Shown piece by piece: positions 34,801 to 59,859 of a stretch of DNA of 64,000 nucleotides. Every line of letters begins with the position of its first letter. Positions within the stretch are counted from its first letter, which is position 1. The translations under genes were made by a program, and so were the position numbers. The stretch is from Cheilinus undulatus (taxonomy: Eukaryota; Chordata; Actinopteri; Labriformes; Labridae): assembly GCF_018320785.1 (NCBI RefSeq), contig NC_054885.1, positions 7,948,921-8,012,920 of the forward strand, read 5' to 3'. Below the pieces are notes generated by a model. The model was not told where the DNA came from and searched no databases. It was given only the letters and a program-made list of their open reading frames with translations.

Positions 34801-37071
34801 GCCACCCCCATCACTGTAGCAGCAAACACTTCAGCACCTTTCAAGGCTAACAAGAGCTAACACATTAGCTCTTTTGCATACAAAAGCGAACAAAGCCAAC
34901 GCTGATAACTCTTCAACTACTATCACTGCTGGCACTTTAGCTCATTTCACTGGCAACATTTCAACTCTTTTTGTCGTTTACATCAATTCCTACAGGAGCT
35001 TACATTCAGACTTTTACAAGCTAACAAGTCAGCCATTTTCATTGCAATCTCTCTAATTTTCACTGAGAATAATTCAACATCTTTTTATGATAACTTTGTC
35101 ACTGACAGACCCTCTCGCAGACCGTTAATGTGAGAACTGCCTCTGTCATAACAAAGAAACGCACTTAAACTTTCTAAATGAAACTGGATAAAATGGGTAA
35201 GTGTTAGGATACAAATGTTAAAAACCTGACCTGCTTTGTAGCTATCATAACTAAAGCTAAGCTTGCAAAGCAGCTACATAAGCTACGTAGCCACATTATC
35301 TTTAGCTATGTTTGCTAACGCTCATGTAATTAAGCTAACTTGACTCCATTTGCTGAATATTTAAGAATAATAATTACATGGCTAATGTAGCTATGTTAGC
35401 TTTGGCTAAAGCCAACAAAGCTAAAGCTAGCCACCACTAGTGTAACTACTTCTAAAATGGGTCTACCTATTTCATACTGGATTAGACCTCTGACCTCTTT
35501 CTCTGTTTTCTTTATAAATGTTGCTTCGTCTGTAATGTTTGCATTGTGGATATTTCATGAATGTAGCTGTTAGACTTTGTTTTTGACGCTTTTTTTTTTT
35601 TTTTTTAATCTAAAACTGGAAGTTGTACCAAATTACAGCAGTTCCATTCTGACAGAGATGGCGTCTTTAGAGCGGTACCAGAGATGTACCATATGAAGCC
35701 TGACTGTCTTAGAGGCCCAAACTCTTTAGTCACTGTCAAACTAAAGTATTATCATATTTTAGTTTTTGTGTTTTTACTGACATATCTTCCTTAAAGCTCT
35801 CTCTTTATTTCCTCTTATTTTTCACCTTTCAAAGTTAAAATCAAACCAAGAAAATCAACATTGTGTGTTTTTTCCTTTAGGTGCCAGTTAGCAGGCTAAT
35901 GGACAGGAAACTAAGGAACTGCAGCAGAACGCTGACCAGACATATTCCTGACCGCACTGTGAGTACAGTAAAGATGTAACACTGGCTAGTACATGCTGAT
36001 ACTTAAACCAATCCCTGCTTGCGGAGACTCCTTTTTCAGCTAACACCTTCCTAAAACGCTGACTTCTTTCACTGCTAAAATTTCAACTCCTTCACTGCTA
36101 ACACTTTCATACAAATCATACAAGACTCTTTTCAGACTTAGCACATACATTTCTTTGACTGCTGAAACATTAGCTTCTTCTAATTTTGCCTAACGTTTGC
36201 CTCTTAGGTGCCGACTGGCAGGCAGAAGGACAGGAAACAGACAAATTACAGGAGACAACTGAGAATTTACTACAGAAGACTGAGGTGTTCTCTGCAGCAC
36301 ACTGTGAGTTTATGTACTGTTGCACTATTATTCATACAGTGTTTGACAAATTTATTAGACCACCTGTCATATTTGTCTCAGAGACCATCCAGCATCATGA
36401 AGTGCTTTAATGTGGACTCTTTCATATTCAGTGAGCTCTCCACATTTTACCATTTTGAACAGGAATGAGGGATTTCAAACTGAATTCACCCAAATTTGAG
36501 CGGCTCACTGGGCTTCTCTGAGAAGTCAGAAATGAATCAAGCATAACATCCAACCACTAAAACTCATTTTTCTGTTTTCTATAATTTAATATAAGAATCA
36601 AGAAATATTAATGTGCTTTACTATTTTTTCAGTTTTTTGTAAATCAGTCAATTTGAAAATTCATGGATAACAATATTAACCATATTTTAGCATTAAGAAT
36701 ATCATTTTGGTTAAAGAGCTTCTACATATTGGTGTATTAACCATTGCAGAAAAATAAAAAAAATGATTTTGGTAATTACCAATGCCGTTAACTTAGGGCA
36801 GCTGTGGCATAAACCTTACTTTGGTTAGGGTTAGGGTGGTCTAATAAATTTGTTAAGCACTGCACATGGGCACTAAATGTAGGGATTTACAGATGTGTTT
36901 CTGAATGTATTATTGTGTTTACAGAGTAGCAGTGCTGCATCCTGGGAGCTGATCAGGAAGGAGACCAAAGATCACCTGGCTCAACTTGATGTGATGGTGA
37001 ACTTCATTAAAGCTTCAGGGGCTGCCAGCAGGAGGCGCCACACAGCGACTGAACAGCACTCATCAAATTAG
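31820..37071 (+). CDS. type I interferon, teleost group I (IFNd-like), with two tandem versions of exon 4
   Basis: Secreted antiviral cytokine. Exons: 31820-31945, 33488-33562, 33705-33857, 35881-35958 (4a), 36208-36303 (4b), 36925-37071; every junction is phase 0 with GT/AG borders. The product is 192 aa with 4a, 198 aa with 4b, or 224 aa with both. Residues 1-20 form a signal peptide; the mature chain starts CDWLSKRFGHLS as in two-cysteine fish interferons. Other family marks are the FPYRLY segment of exon 2, the QLVFIRDSLDLI helix in exon 3, ELNKC at residue 118, and ASWELIRKE in the last exon, the type I interferon signature helix. The C-terminus is basic (SRRRH). Fish type I interferons usually have five exons, so a sixth is unusual. 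Each exon 4 version adds one further cysteine. The family call is firm; the subgroup label is from memory of related sequences. Confidence 0.92.
32080..32480. mobile_element. rearranged Tc1/mariner remnant in interferon intron 1
   Basis: Begins TACTGACCACTTTATTAGGTACACCTG, the terminus of a very common fish Tc1/mariner element, and continues with its early coding part (GGAGAAGAAAGGTGATTTCAGTGACTTTAAA). From about 32310 the element's sequence runs in reverse (CAGAGATGCTCTTCTGCATACC), so an internal inversion or a second partial copy is present. Confidence 0.75.
32520..32700. mobile_element. hAT MITE fragment
   Basis: Contains GGCTCTCAACTTGTGGGTTGGGACCCAAAATGGG, the same start as the fragment at 62385-62475 and related to the hAT end at 1556. 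Confidence 0.55.
33880..35100. repeat. degenerate GCTAACACTT minisatellite in interferon intron 3
   Basis: Words such as AGCTAACACTTCAGC, CTAGCACTCTGG and TTCTTTCAGCAGCTAAC recur every 35-50 bases. Similar words occur in the intron between exons 4a and 4b (35995-36180). No coding segment seen. Confidence 0.6.
35150..35720. repeat. dispersed repeat module, copy in the interferon intron
   Basis: Order of landmarks: TGTTAGGATAC and CCTGACCTGC, one GCTAA-rich unit, AAAGCTAGCC with GTAACT, CTTCTAAAATG, CCTCTGACCTT, TCTGTAATGT, and AGACTTTGTT. The same order appears at 48200-49640 in abi3, where the GCTAA unit is amplified. Confidence 0.75.
35881..35958 (+). CDS. interferon exon 4a (alternative or duplicated exon)
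   Basis: A 78-nt phase-0 exon with a good pyrimidine tract before its AG and a GTGAGT donor. It encodes 26 residues beginning VPVSRLMDRKLRNC, which matches the usual exon 4 length as I recall it, and it holds a possible N-C-S glycosylation site. It lacks the YYRRL-like basic and aromatic stretch usual for this helix. Its first 33 bases resemble exon 4b closely, which points to tandem duplication. Confidence 0.7.
36208..36303 (+). CDS. interferon exon 4b (alternative or duplicated exon)
   Basis: A 96-nt phase-0 exon with CTCTTAG acceptor and GTGAGT donor. It encodes 32 residues beginning VPTGRQKDRK and containing NYRRQLRIYYRRL, which looks more like the family's helix than exon 4a does. It has no N-glycosylation motif but brings a cysteine near its end. 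Both exons are divisible by three, so either can be left out without breaking the frame. Confidence 0.75.
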
Positions 37072-37129
37072 TTTTAATGCCTTGGTTTTTATTCTGTTTC
37101 TCTGTGAGACTGACTGCTAGTTTTATCTT

Positions 37130-37200
37130 CAATTCTATTTATTAATTTATTTATTTATCATGTTTCTATTTACAAACAAAATGTTTTATTTATTGAACTT
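37130..37200 (+). promoter_or_regulatory. AU-rich element in the interferon 3' UTR
   Basis: Just after the stop codon the 3' UTR holds repeated ATTTA pentamers, including TTATTTATTTAT near 37147 and TTTTATTTATTG near 37186. Such elements shorten the life of cytokine mRNAs by recruiting AU-binding proteins, so fast decay of this transcript is likely. Confidence 0.65.
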
Positions 37201-37250
37201 TTTCTACTTTTTTAACTTGATTTCTACATGAAAAATGCAAGAACTGAAAA

Positions 37251-37256
37251 AATAAA
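37251..37256 (+). terminator. poly(A) signal of the interferon gene
   Basis: AATAAA lies 180 nt after the stop codon and just beyond the AU-rich element, a normal distance for a short cytokine 3' UTR. Confidence 0.6.
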
Positions 37257-38519
37257 GACATTTCACGCATTTATTTACTGTGTTTTGTTGAAAACATTTA
37301 GTAAAGTGTGGCAAAGGTTTCAGAGATTTGGTTTGTACTTTTATGGGGAAGAAAACAACTACCAACATTTCCATTCATTTTTTAAATCGGTTTATTGTAA
37401 ATGTAAACCTGGAACGATGCAAGAAGGGGATATGTTATATTAATTAAAAACTTTAATTTGTTGACTTTTTTTGGGGGGGGGGGTGTTTTGAAGTAAATGA
37501 GTGTTTAAGAATTTTTAAAGTAAAAGATGCACTTTTACTTTAAAAATTCTTAAACACACACACAAAATAAGAAAGTTTTAATAAAACATTTACTCAAAGT
37601 AGGGCTGGGAAATATTTCAGGTTTATTGGATGTTTCAATATATTTTGAGCCAGAATGAAGGGCGAGTCTGTACCATTTTATCAGCATGATTGATGTTAAT
37701 CTGAGGGATAAAAGCCAGGCTTAAGGCTTAGTGAAGGTTGTTTACAGTAAAAACCACAAACTCTTACATTTTTACTGACCTAAAGATTATTTTTTGAAAT
37801 GTTAAGGCTAATCTAAAAATCCCTGAGTTTGTTTAAATGATCACATCAATCTGATAATTGGGAATTATGAGGTAATGGTAATTTAATTTGCCCTTCAGTT
37901 CTCTGGGTTTCTTTCCACGAGTACACGATGTTAAATAAAACTCCCTATTTTGTTTTCAAACTATCTATGGTAGTGATATCCATCATGAAACACCATGAAA
38001 AGGAAGTTTTCATCATAGTATTAACATTGATCAGCAGTGTAATCAGCTGTGCTGGGAGTCTTTAGAAACATTATAAATAATCCTAAACATCAAAGTGATG
38101 CTACAGAAGCCAAAACAAAATCTACATTTAAATAACACTGTGTGTTATTTAAATGTGTGAGAATGAATCGCTAGATTAAAAAGCACTGAATGATTTACCC
38201 ACTGTAATTTGTGTGTGTCTCCAGCAGAGGGCAGACTTAGCCTGCCCAGCAGTCAGCAACCACAGTCAACACAAAAGAATGCTTTCTTAAAATCTCACCA
38301 AATTATTCTTGAAATTATACTTGAAATAGTGTATTTACTCATGTAAAATGTCTTAAATTTATCCAAATGTCAAATTAAGATGTTTATTTATCCTCCTGAG
38401 CCTAGCATCCAAACGTGTCTTTGGAAGATCTGTGCAGACTCACAGGATTCCTACATGCATTCATTGAGAATGGTGAGGTACTGATGCTGTTGTTTTAACA
38501 CTACAGTAGGTTTCTCTGG

Positions 38520-39175
38520 AGCAGTGTTACTCAACCCAGCTCAACCAAAGAGCCAAATCGTGGAAAAATGCCATTGCAAGAGCCATACTCAAAATGTTGA
38601 AAAGTGACTAAAATGGGCAAAAAACTGTAAAAAAAAAAAAAGGTGGGAAAATGGGGTAAAAGTGGCATTTAATGGCAAAAAGGCAGCGTAAATGTTTGAA
38701 AAATTGCAATGAGGCAGGAAAAGTGGCGAAAACTCATGATACAGGGAAGAAAGTGGGATAAAAGGGCCATAGTGGTCAAAAAGTGGCTAAAAGGAGTGGT
38801 AAAATATTCTAAAAGCAGCAGAAATTGATTAAAAGTGGCAAAAAAATGGGGGAAAAGAGGCAAAATAGGCATACAATGGAGAATACTGGATGAAAAGTGG
38901 CACATATGGGTGAAAAGTCACAAAAAATTTGAGTTACAGGTAGTCAAAAAATGAGTGAAAAGCTGCTAAAACTGGAAAAAAAAGAGATGTAGATGGAGGG
39001 AAAATGGCTAAAAATGGGCTTAAAACAGCAAATATTAATTAAAAGTGGCAAAAAAATGTAAAAAAAAAAAAGGGACAAAAAATTGAAAATAATTGTGGGA
39101 AGGCCAGCTGCACTTTTTTTTGTTTGAAAAGCCTGAAAAAGTGTATTTTGCATAACATATGACCTCTAAAATTTT
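38520..39175. mobile_element. hAT-like MITE with GTGGCAAAA minisatellite, truncated
   Basis: Starts CAGTGTTACTCAACCCAGCTC and is filled with AAAAGTGGCAAAAAAATGGG-type repeats much like those in 1556-2481. No matching right end was found; the segment instead passes into the tail of the dispersed repeat of 20380 near 39110. Confidence 0.6.
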
Positions 39176-39179
39176 CATG

Positions 39180-40520
39180 TATTCTCAGGGAAGGTTGGGA
39201 AATTTAGTTTTTAATTATGATAACTGGGAGGTAGGATGTCCTTGAGGATTATAGAATTTTAGGGAAATTTCAGGGAATTTGTAAGAATGAATTTTCCCTC
39301 ACTTTCATAGAATCTTGAGGGATACATTTCCACATTTTAGGAAATTTGCTTTGAGATATCGAGGGATTTTTGAAACATTTCAGAATTTGAAAAGGAATTT
39401 TTAAAATTAAAATGTTGACTTCATGATAAAGTTTCACTGAAACGTTTGAGGAACATTTAAAAAAATAAAAATGTTGGGATACTTTTTATGTGAAACTTGA
39501 GAAGTTAGAGCACTTTCCACTGCAAATGTAGGTAGATTCTTTGAAATTTCAGGGAACTTGTGTTGATATTGAACATAAGTTTTGGTAAAAATTTAGTACT
39601 GTTCAAAAACAAGACTGAGCTTTTAAAATGATCAGATCCTACTTATCTGCTATAAGTGACAGAATTAAAAATGCATTCAAAACAAAAGCTCAGGAGGTTA
39701 AAGTTGTGAAATAACTTTTTTTTTCAAACATGAAAAGAAGAAAAATGAGCAGTACAACAATAAATTTTATTTTAGGAATAGATAAATACATTTCAGCATC
39801 AATAAAATTATTGTTTGGACTGTACTTTTACATCTAACAGAAGATATATATATATTTTTTTTATCCCGGACTGATTCAACCAAAAGTAAACGGGAATATT
39901 TTCATGTTTGACTGAAATCTCGTACATTAATAAATATTTCATCAAAGGTGAAGGCTTGCACAGAGAGTCAAATATATATATATATTTTTTATGAGGGACA
40001 ACTTAAATCTAAAAAAGACTTTTAGGAATGTTTGCATTTGAATGAAAAATAAAAAATCCTGAAATTTCTGCATAAGTAGATTAATGAGAATTTTTTTTCC
40101 TGACTGTAGCATCAGGCTGCAACATGAGAAAACTGAAAACAGTGAAGAAGTTCTGAATACTCTCTGACTGCTCTGTTTACTGTGTTTGTGTCATGTTTGC
40201 AGCCTCAACAGTACTTCCTGTTTCTCCAGTCTTCTCTTTAGATATTAATGTTCAATTATCTGACCAGAATTATGTAAAGTTCCTCCTGTAATGATTTACT
40301 TAAGTAAAAGCATCCCTTACATCATCTTATTACCACAACCAGATTTAGAATGAATCTGATCATGTTAATGTACTCACTGTTGCAGCTGTTATTTAAAGAC
40401 AGTTAAATCTACTATTCATGTAGAAATGTACAGGAAACAACATCATAGATACCTTAGTTTTACTTTTTCTATCATCACCTTATTCTGTGTATATATTAAG
40501 TTTTGAACATTTCAATCCAT
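39180..40520. other. AT-rich DNA downstream of the interferon and abi3 genes
   Basis: Between the two convergent genes. The words GGGAATTT and CAGGGAA recur over 39180-39560 as a weak tandem repeat. Otherwise no feature is recognised. Confidence 0.4.
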
Positions 40521-40523
40521 GCT

Positions 40524-40541
40524 TTTATTTTGTAATTTATT
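40524..40541 (-). terminator. abi3: poly(A) signals of abi3
   Basis: Two AATAAA motifs on the minus strand (40524-40529 and 40536-40541) lie about 240 nt past the abi3 stop codon. Paired signals at this distance make a plausible 3' end, leaving about 3.2 kb between the ends of abi3 and the interferon gene. Confidence 0.45.
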
Positions 40542-40780
40542 GCTCTGTTATAAAATTTCAAATTCCCCCATCATTTAAAAGTATTTCTTGATGTTAATCA
40601 AACAATGACATTAAATTTTACTGCTAAAAAGTTAACTCTCTATAAATTAATATTACTTGATCTGTGGTAGATGTTGTTACAGTGTTGTACCACCGGGGGC
40701 AGCAGTCTGATACGTTTACATCAATGTAAAAAAAAATCCTCAAGGAACCAGAGGGCAGGGGGTGGAGCTTCAGTTTCAGT

Positions 40781-54724
<13,944 letters not shown>

Positions 54725-55210
54725 TGTGGCGTCTGAGAAAAAATGTTTTCAGTCCTGAGTTAATCCTGAGATGTAAGGTCACATTGTTTTCAAGAAAGTA
54801 AAAAAAAAAAAAGGCTTTTCCCAAGAACACTGTGACCTCAAAGTTGCCTCCACTCAAGGGCCTTTGAAAGCTGTAAGGATTAAAGCTCCTGTTAGGATCT
54901 TTTGTTTTGTTTTGATTTGGACAGAGTGGTTTATTTTTTTCTAATCTTGCCTTCAGTATGTTTAGATAGTGTTTCCTGTCTAAAAATATAATTTTTCATT
55001 TGTAAGACAGCCATGAGGATCAAAATAGGCTGTTTCTTTGACTTCAGTAAATGCTCAAATCTGACACCTACCCTGCGTCAGCAGTAACAGGTATATATAA
55101 TAAAGACTATTCAGAGACAGTCCAACCTGTTCCTGATATACTTGTTTGCTCTTTAGGACATAGAGAAGCAACAAAATTAATTTCAGTCTCTTTCATAACT
55201 AGAAAAAAAG

Positions 55211-55332
55211 GTCCTAACATGGAGCTTTAAACTCTGCAGTTATAAAGTATAGATAATTATCAGTCTAAAAAGTCCTAACATGGAGCTTTAAACTCTGCAG
55301 TTACAAAGTATAGATAATTATCAGTCTAAATA
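55211..55332. repeat. 61-bp tandem duplication
   Basis: GTCCTAACATGGAGCTTTAA begins at 55211 and again at 55272. The two units differ at one obvious base in the central part (TTATAAAG versus TTACAAAG), so the duplication is recent. It lies between abi3 and ccdc103. Confidence 0.85.
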
Positions 55333-55772
55333 TCGTTAGATTGTTTCTCCTGACACAGTGAGATGTCTCACTCTGATACATGTCTAGAGAACGATACCTC
55401 TTCAGTCTACATGCTGTGGCCTATCTGTAAAAATACCCAAATAAATTTAAAATATTTAATCTGTCTGACAGAACGAGTACCTTACTTTCCTACATGGCCT
55501 ATGAGCTGAGAACAGCCAATTTTAGTTCTTTTTTTATTATAGCATATAATGAGCACATGACTTAAAGTGCATTCATAAGAAGTCATGTCAAATTTTAACA
55601 AAAACTTGTAGATGAAGGCAAAATTATTTCCTTACTAGTGCTTATGCCCAGAGTGCAGCAGCAAACATGCTCTCACTTTTCTCATTCAGAATATTTCGAA
55701 ACCAAGTTTCAAAACCGATTCATCATCGATTAATGGTATCGCCATCGATAACAGAAGAAATGTGAAACTCAC

Positions 55773-55920
55773 CAGGTGTCTCAACGAAGGAAAAATAATC
55801 TGAAGTTTGAGTTAAGTTTGAACGACTATCTGAAGTTGGCTGGGTGTCTGTCAGAGTTGTCGGTTTGATTCCCGTTAGACACACATGAAGCCTCAGTTTC
55901 TGCTGCCGCTAACAGAGACC
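55773..55920 (-). other. abi3: inferred non-coding first exon of abi3
   Basis: The abi3 start-codon exon has its own acceptor at 54732 (TTTTCTCAG), so at least one upstream exon must exist. The best donor upstream on the minus strand is CACCTG before GTGAGT at 55773. The 5' limit near 55.9 kb is a guess. Confidence 0.4.
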
Positions 55921-55929
55921 TGCATGCAA

Positions 55930-57140
55930 AGATCGTCCATACCCCTCGAGATTACTCACTCTTCGAAGAACACACAAAAACGTTGATGAGACTTCACGGA
56001 CTCGCTTAAAATATCCATAATGCATTATTGTGAATTTTTAAGCCCACCTTGAGAGAAAATACGCTGTTTTCTGAAATCATGAAATCAGTATGCTGGAAAC
56101 TTTTTAACAGAATCAACAAAAATAAAAATCTATATACGATTACGTGAAATTGACCCTTTATGTCTTTCATAATTTAAAACAGATCTTACATGAATATTAA
56201 CAGTAATGGTAAAGATTCAAGAGTTATTTTAAAGACTTTCCAGGATGACTGTTTGGGCAGAAGGCTTTGAAAACAGCCTGTTTCTCCTTGAGGTGTCACA
56301 GAAGTCCCTTATGGATAAGAAAGGTCGCACTTCAATCCAATAACAATTTCCATAGTGTTTTATTTAACACATTATCGACTCTTGGAATTATTCATTGATC
56401 CCTGGAAGCCAGTTTGTTCCTGACCCCCCTCATGTTTAAAAGTAGCTGTCATTCGGACGGCGAGAGAGGAAACTGAATCAGAGTGAGACATCTTGTCAGC
56501 GTTTACGCCTCTTTGTGTGAACCTACTTAACTCAAACCGCTTCCTGTTTCACATCAAGTAATTGAAGTTTGATGAACGCAAGTTTAAAAAAATCTCGAAA
56601 TTTTAGCAACAAGAATGAGAAAAGTGAAACAAGAGTGTATGCAGAACTAAACTTTAATTATTTATTCAATTTGATACAAAAAAATTAAAATTATTGGTAG
56701 CCTAGTTACGTCATAGTCTCAAAAAACAGGAAATATGTTGGAGATTCAACTTTTTACTCACTGTTGCAATCTTTGTTTTGGTGGCTGGTATTGTTTTTTC
56801 TTTCCTCAGTTAAAGCAGAACCCTGAGTCTGCAGCACCACCTGCTGGACTTATTAGGTACAAAATCTCAGGCAGCTTGACAAACTGAGTAGTTGATGAAT
56901 GCTATTGTTTCAATCATAATCATAAGGTGCAAATACGATTGAGTTATGAGCACAAGAATGACAGGGGAGTAACATTATTGTCTCAATTTTATTCATTTAT
57001 TTTTGCTTTAGTATTTTTTGTGTATTTTACACAGTTTTGTATTGTGAATTTTCCTTACAGATACTGTATTTGAGAAAAAGACTGATTATGTTGCCTCTAT
57101 CTCTTTAGTACTATTTTAAATCAGAAGCACAGACAAGAAA
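55930..57140. other. intergenic DNA between abi3 and ccdc103
   Basis: I searched this stretch on the minus strand for a missing C-terminal half of ccdc103 and for other exons and found none. It is AT-rich with a few AAGACTTTCCAGGA-type words. Confidence 0.4.
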
Positions 57141-57274
57141 AAACACCCTAATGGTTCACTCTCATTTTATTAAAGTACAACTCTTGACCAAATCAGAGAA
57201 AACAAATAGAAAAAACTGAATCTAAAGAAAGACAAAAAAAATCAAGCTGGGATGTTAAATACTTGCTTATCTAT

Positions 57275-57280
57275 TTTATT
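57275..57280 (-). terminator. ccdc103: poly(A) signal after ccdc103
   Basis: TTTATT on the plus strand is AATAAA on the minus strand, 67 nt past the ccdc103 stop; a second copy lies at 57166-57171. Their closeness to the stop supports 57347-57443 as a real last exon. Confidence 0.45.
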
Positions 57281-57346
57281 AGAAGTTGGTTGCGGTGTAA
57301 GGAGAATTTCTTAATATTTCATAAAAACTCTGGATGTGGGTGTCCA

Positions 57347-58616
57347 TCATGTCGGAGCGACAGGGTTCCAGGGTTGTTTCCGTGGAGCTCCATCTTTGTC
57401 TTTCTTCTCCAGAGGCCTCAGGTGACACGACAGGACCAGGTCTCTGACAGACACAAACACATGTGAGAATGGACCTGGAGAAAATTTAAGGAGCCCTATA
57501 AGGACTTTAATGTTTTAGATGATTTTCAATGACTCCTGAGACATTTCTTAAGGACATTGAGTATTTCATAAACCTCCTTTTAATACCTTTGAACATTTTT
57601 ACATTGGTTTATTTACACATTAGGTATCCTGGAAATATGAAGACTAAGTACGGAAATCTCTAAAGCATCCAGTATCTGTAAAGGAACAGCAAACCCTTCT
57701 TAAACATCCTGGATATCATTTTAATGGTCCTAGAATGCCTTAAATATGAAGCCCACAGCTCATCTCATGATGACACCTAATTCTCAGGAACAGCTGTCAT
57801 AATACTAGAGTTTTAATGTCTGTATGATTCTAGTTAAAATTAGATGATAAGGATACCTTTTTGGACATGACAGAAACAAAAACATAAGTCTGTCAGACTC
57901 ATAATTGGTCGATTTTGTGTTTTAGAATGGCAAAAATTACAGAAAATTTTTGGTAGTGCACCTTTATCATTGTTTTTTTGTGTCTGACAGCATTTTATGA
58001 TGGATTTATTCCTCTCTGTCTTATGAAATCAGTGCAGATTTTTAAAGTTAATGTTACTTTTTGACACTAAAATAAGAAAGACTGTGTTGTTTTCAAACAT
58101 GTGGTATCAAAATATAATCAAAGAATAAAACATTTTATATCCACACTCTTCAGACACATTCCAGGAGTTATGACAAAACCTTTGACCTGTGTAGGATTTC
58201 CTGAAAGTATTTTAAAGACAGATGACATGACACATGTAGAATCTGTTTACAAGACTGTTAAAATGACCCCTTTCTTGTTCAGTGTGCTGCCAGGACTCCC
58301 CAGAAGACCTTGTCTTGCTTTAAGTGCTTTCATGGCTGCATTTAGGACCCTATACCTTTTAAAATATTTCCACAACTCCCAGTAAGGCCTCTTATCAGCT
58401 AGAAGTGTTTTCAGGACACATTAAAGGTCTTTAAAGCCTCCAGGAAGTGCTTCCAGGAGGCTGGAGTTACCTGAACTGGTCGTAGGAGACCTTCTGGTTG
58501 ACCGCTCTCAGTTTGGCTTCGTTCTCTCTCTTGTATTTCTGCTCAGACTCGATGGCTCCCTGCAGCTCTCTCTCCAGTGCTGAGAAGTTGATGACATCAC
58601 GCTGTGAGCTTGCCAT
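57347..58616 (-). CDS. ccdc103: CCDC103 (dynein axonemal assembly factor 19), apparently C-terminally short
   Basis: CCDC103 helps attach outer dynein arms to cilia microtubules. Coding exons 58471-58616 and 57347-57443 join at AG/A in frame and give 80 aa. The first exon reads [19 protein letters not shown] and [17 protein letters not shown], the charged N-terminal coiled coil; the second reads [18 protein letters not shown] and then RKQPWNP, the conserved segment that follows it. CCDC103 in other vertebrates is about 240 aa, with a C-terminal folded domain that I cannot find here: the frame ends six codons after the PWN motif, and AATAAA (57275-57280, minus strand) follows 67 nt later. Either this is a short isoform whose last exons I missed, or the gene has lost its C-terminal half. 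The identification rests on the N-terminal 80 residues only. Confidence 0.8.
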
Positions 58617-59733
58617 CACCTGATGATGTCACACAGATACAGGTAGGTTGGGAATAGGTTTGAAAAAAATAACCTGAGTATGATAATACCTAGGAAATTA
58701 GTGGACATGCTGATGAAACATTGAATCATTTATTTTTTCACTGCTATGTAACCACACAACTTTGGTCAGATATGAGTTACATTTTCATTTCTGCTGACAT
58801 TTTATACAGTTTTCCTTGAAAGATGTAATATGTTATGAAAACAAGAGCAACAAATGTCTCTGCCATATAGTTACTTTATTTTATTCGAGCATTTTGTTGT
58901 CCACAAAGGAGATCATTAGGCTTCAAACCACCCTTTTCTCATTTGCAATTGAATTTCAGTCGCTTTTTGAATTACAAAAATGTATTTGGTTAACACCCTG
59001 ATCTTCAGTGAAATGTGATGGAACATTTATGATGTATTCCTCAACATTATAGATATTTGATAGTAATGCATAATTGGTCAAATTGAGATATTTATTCATT
59101 TATTCTGCTTGCCATTTCATCTAAGCTTCATACCTCCCAGAGATTATTCTAATGTTATTTGTATCATTAAGGGTTAACCTTATGTATATGCCACTGTCTT
59201 TTATAATCATAGGCTCTCATATTATCTTTAATTGTGATTGACCTAAACTGTAAATGAAGGATGTTAAATAAAATACAAAAAAGAAGAGAGAGATCTCTCG
59301 TTAACAGCCTATAAACTTTTTCAGTGAAAGATACTCATCAGTGCTCTATGTTTGTTTGCTATGCTACATAATGACTGTTGTTACAAACACTTAAATGCTA
59401 ATACTTTTTACTTTACGGTGCCATTTATGTACAGGACATGTACTCATCTCAGTTGTTTTACTTTGTACGCCATTAAACGATAGGGGTACTTGACTGGTAA
59501 ATATTTCGACAGTATGAAGGACTTGTTAAAGTCATGGCTAACGAATAAAACTACTGTTTTTTTTTTTAAATATTTAGCCACCGTTAGCTTCCGGGGCTAA
59601 CACCATTCAGCTAAAACTTCTGTTATTCTCCGTTGGCCCCAGAGTTAACTAAAGCTACTAAAGCTACTTCTTACTAATACTAATAATTACTACGAAGACT
59701 AAACGGACACTGAAAATACCTTTATTTTCTTAC

Positions 59734-59850
59734 CTGTAAAAGTTTAATTTCCTCGTGTTCACAGTCAGTTGTTGTGCTGTTTCCAGTATCCTCAGTAGTC
59801 GGGTACAACAAAGTGTCTCCATGACGACGGGCAGGTGGTCTACACATGCG
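59734..59850 (-). other. ccdc103: inferred non-coding first exon and start region of ccdc103
   Basis: A clean donor on the minus strand (TTTTACAG before GTAAGAAA) at 59734 precedes the ATG exon, whose acceptor is at 58619-58621 (ATCATCAG). The upstream limit is not visible; transcription probably starts around 59.8-59.9 kb, next to the X-box. Confidence 0.5.
59815..59828. promoter_or_regulatory. RFX-type X-box at the ccdc103 promoter
   Basis: GTCTCCATGACGAC fits the X-box consensus RYYNYY-N2-RRNRAC at every constrained base. RFX factors bind such sites in promoters of cilia genes, and this one sits at the predicted ccdc103 start, where it is expected for a motile-cilium gene. Confidence 0.6.
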
Positions 59851-59859
59851 CAGTAAGGG

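Noticed and set aside
57347-57443. A further in-exon donor in ccdc103 that would bypass the stop
   Set aside because: The only GT before the stop (CCTGTCGC) is a poor donor and no matching downstream exon was found.
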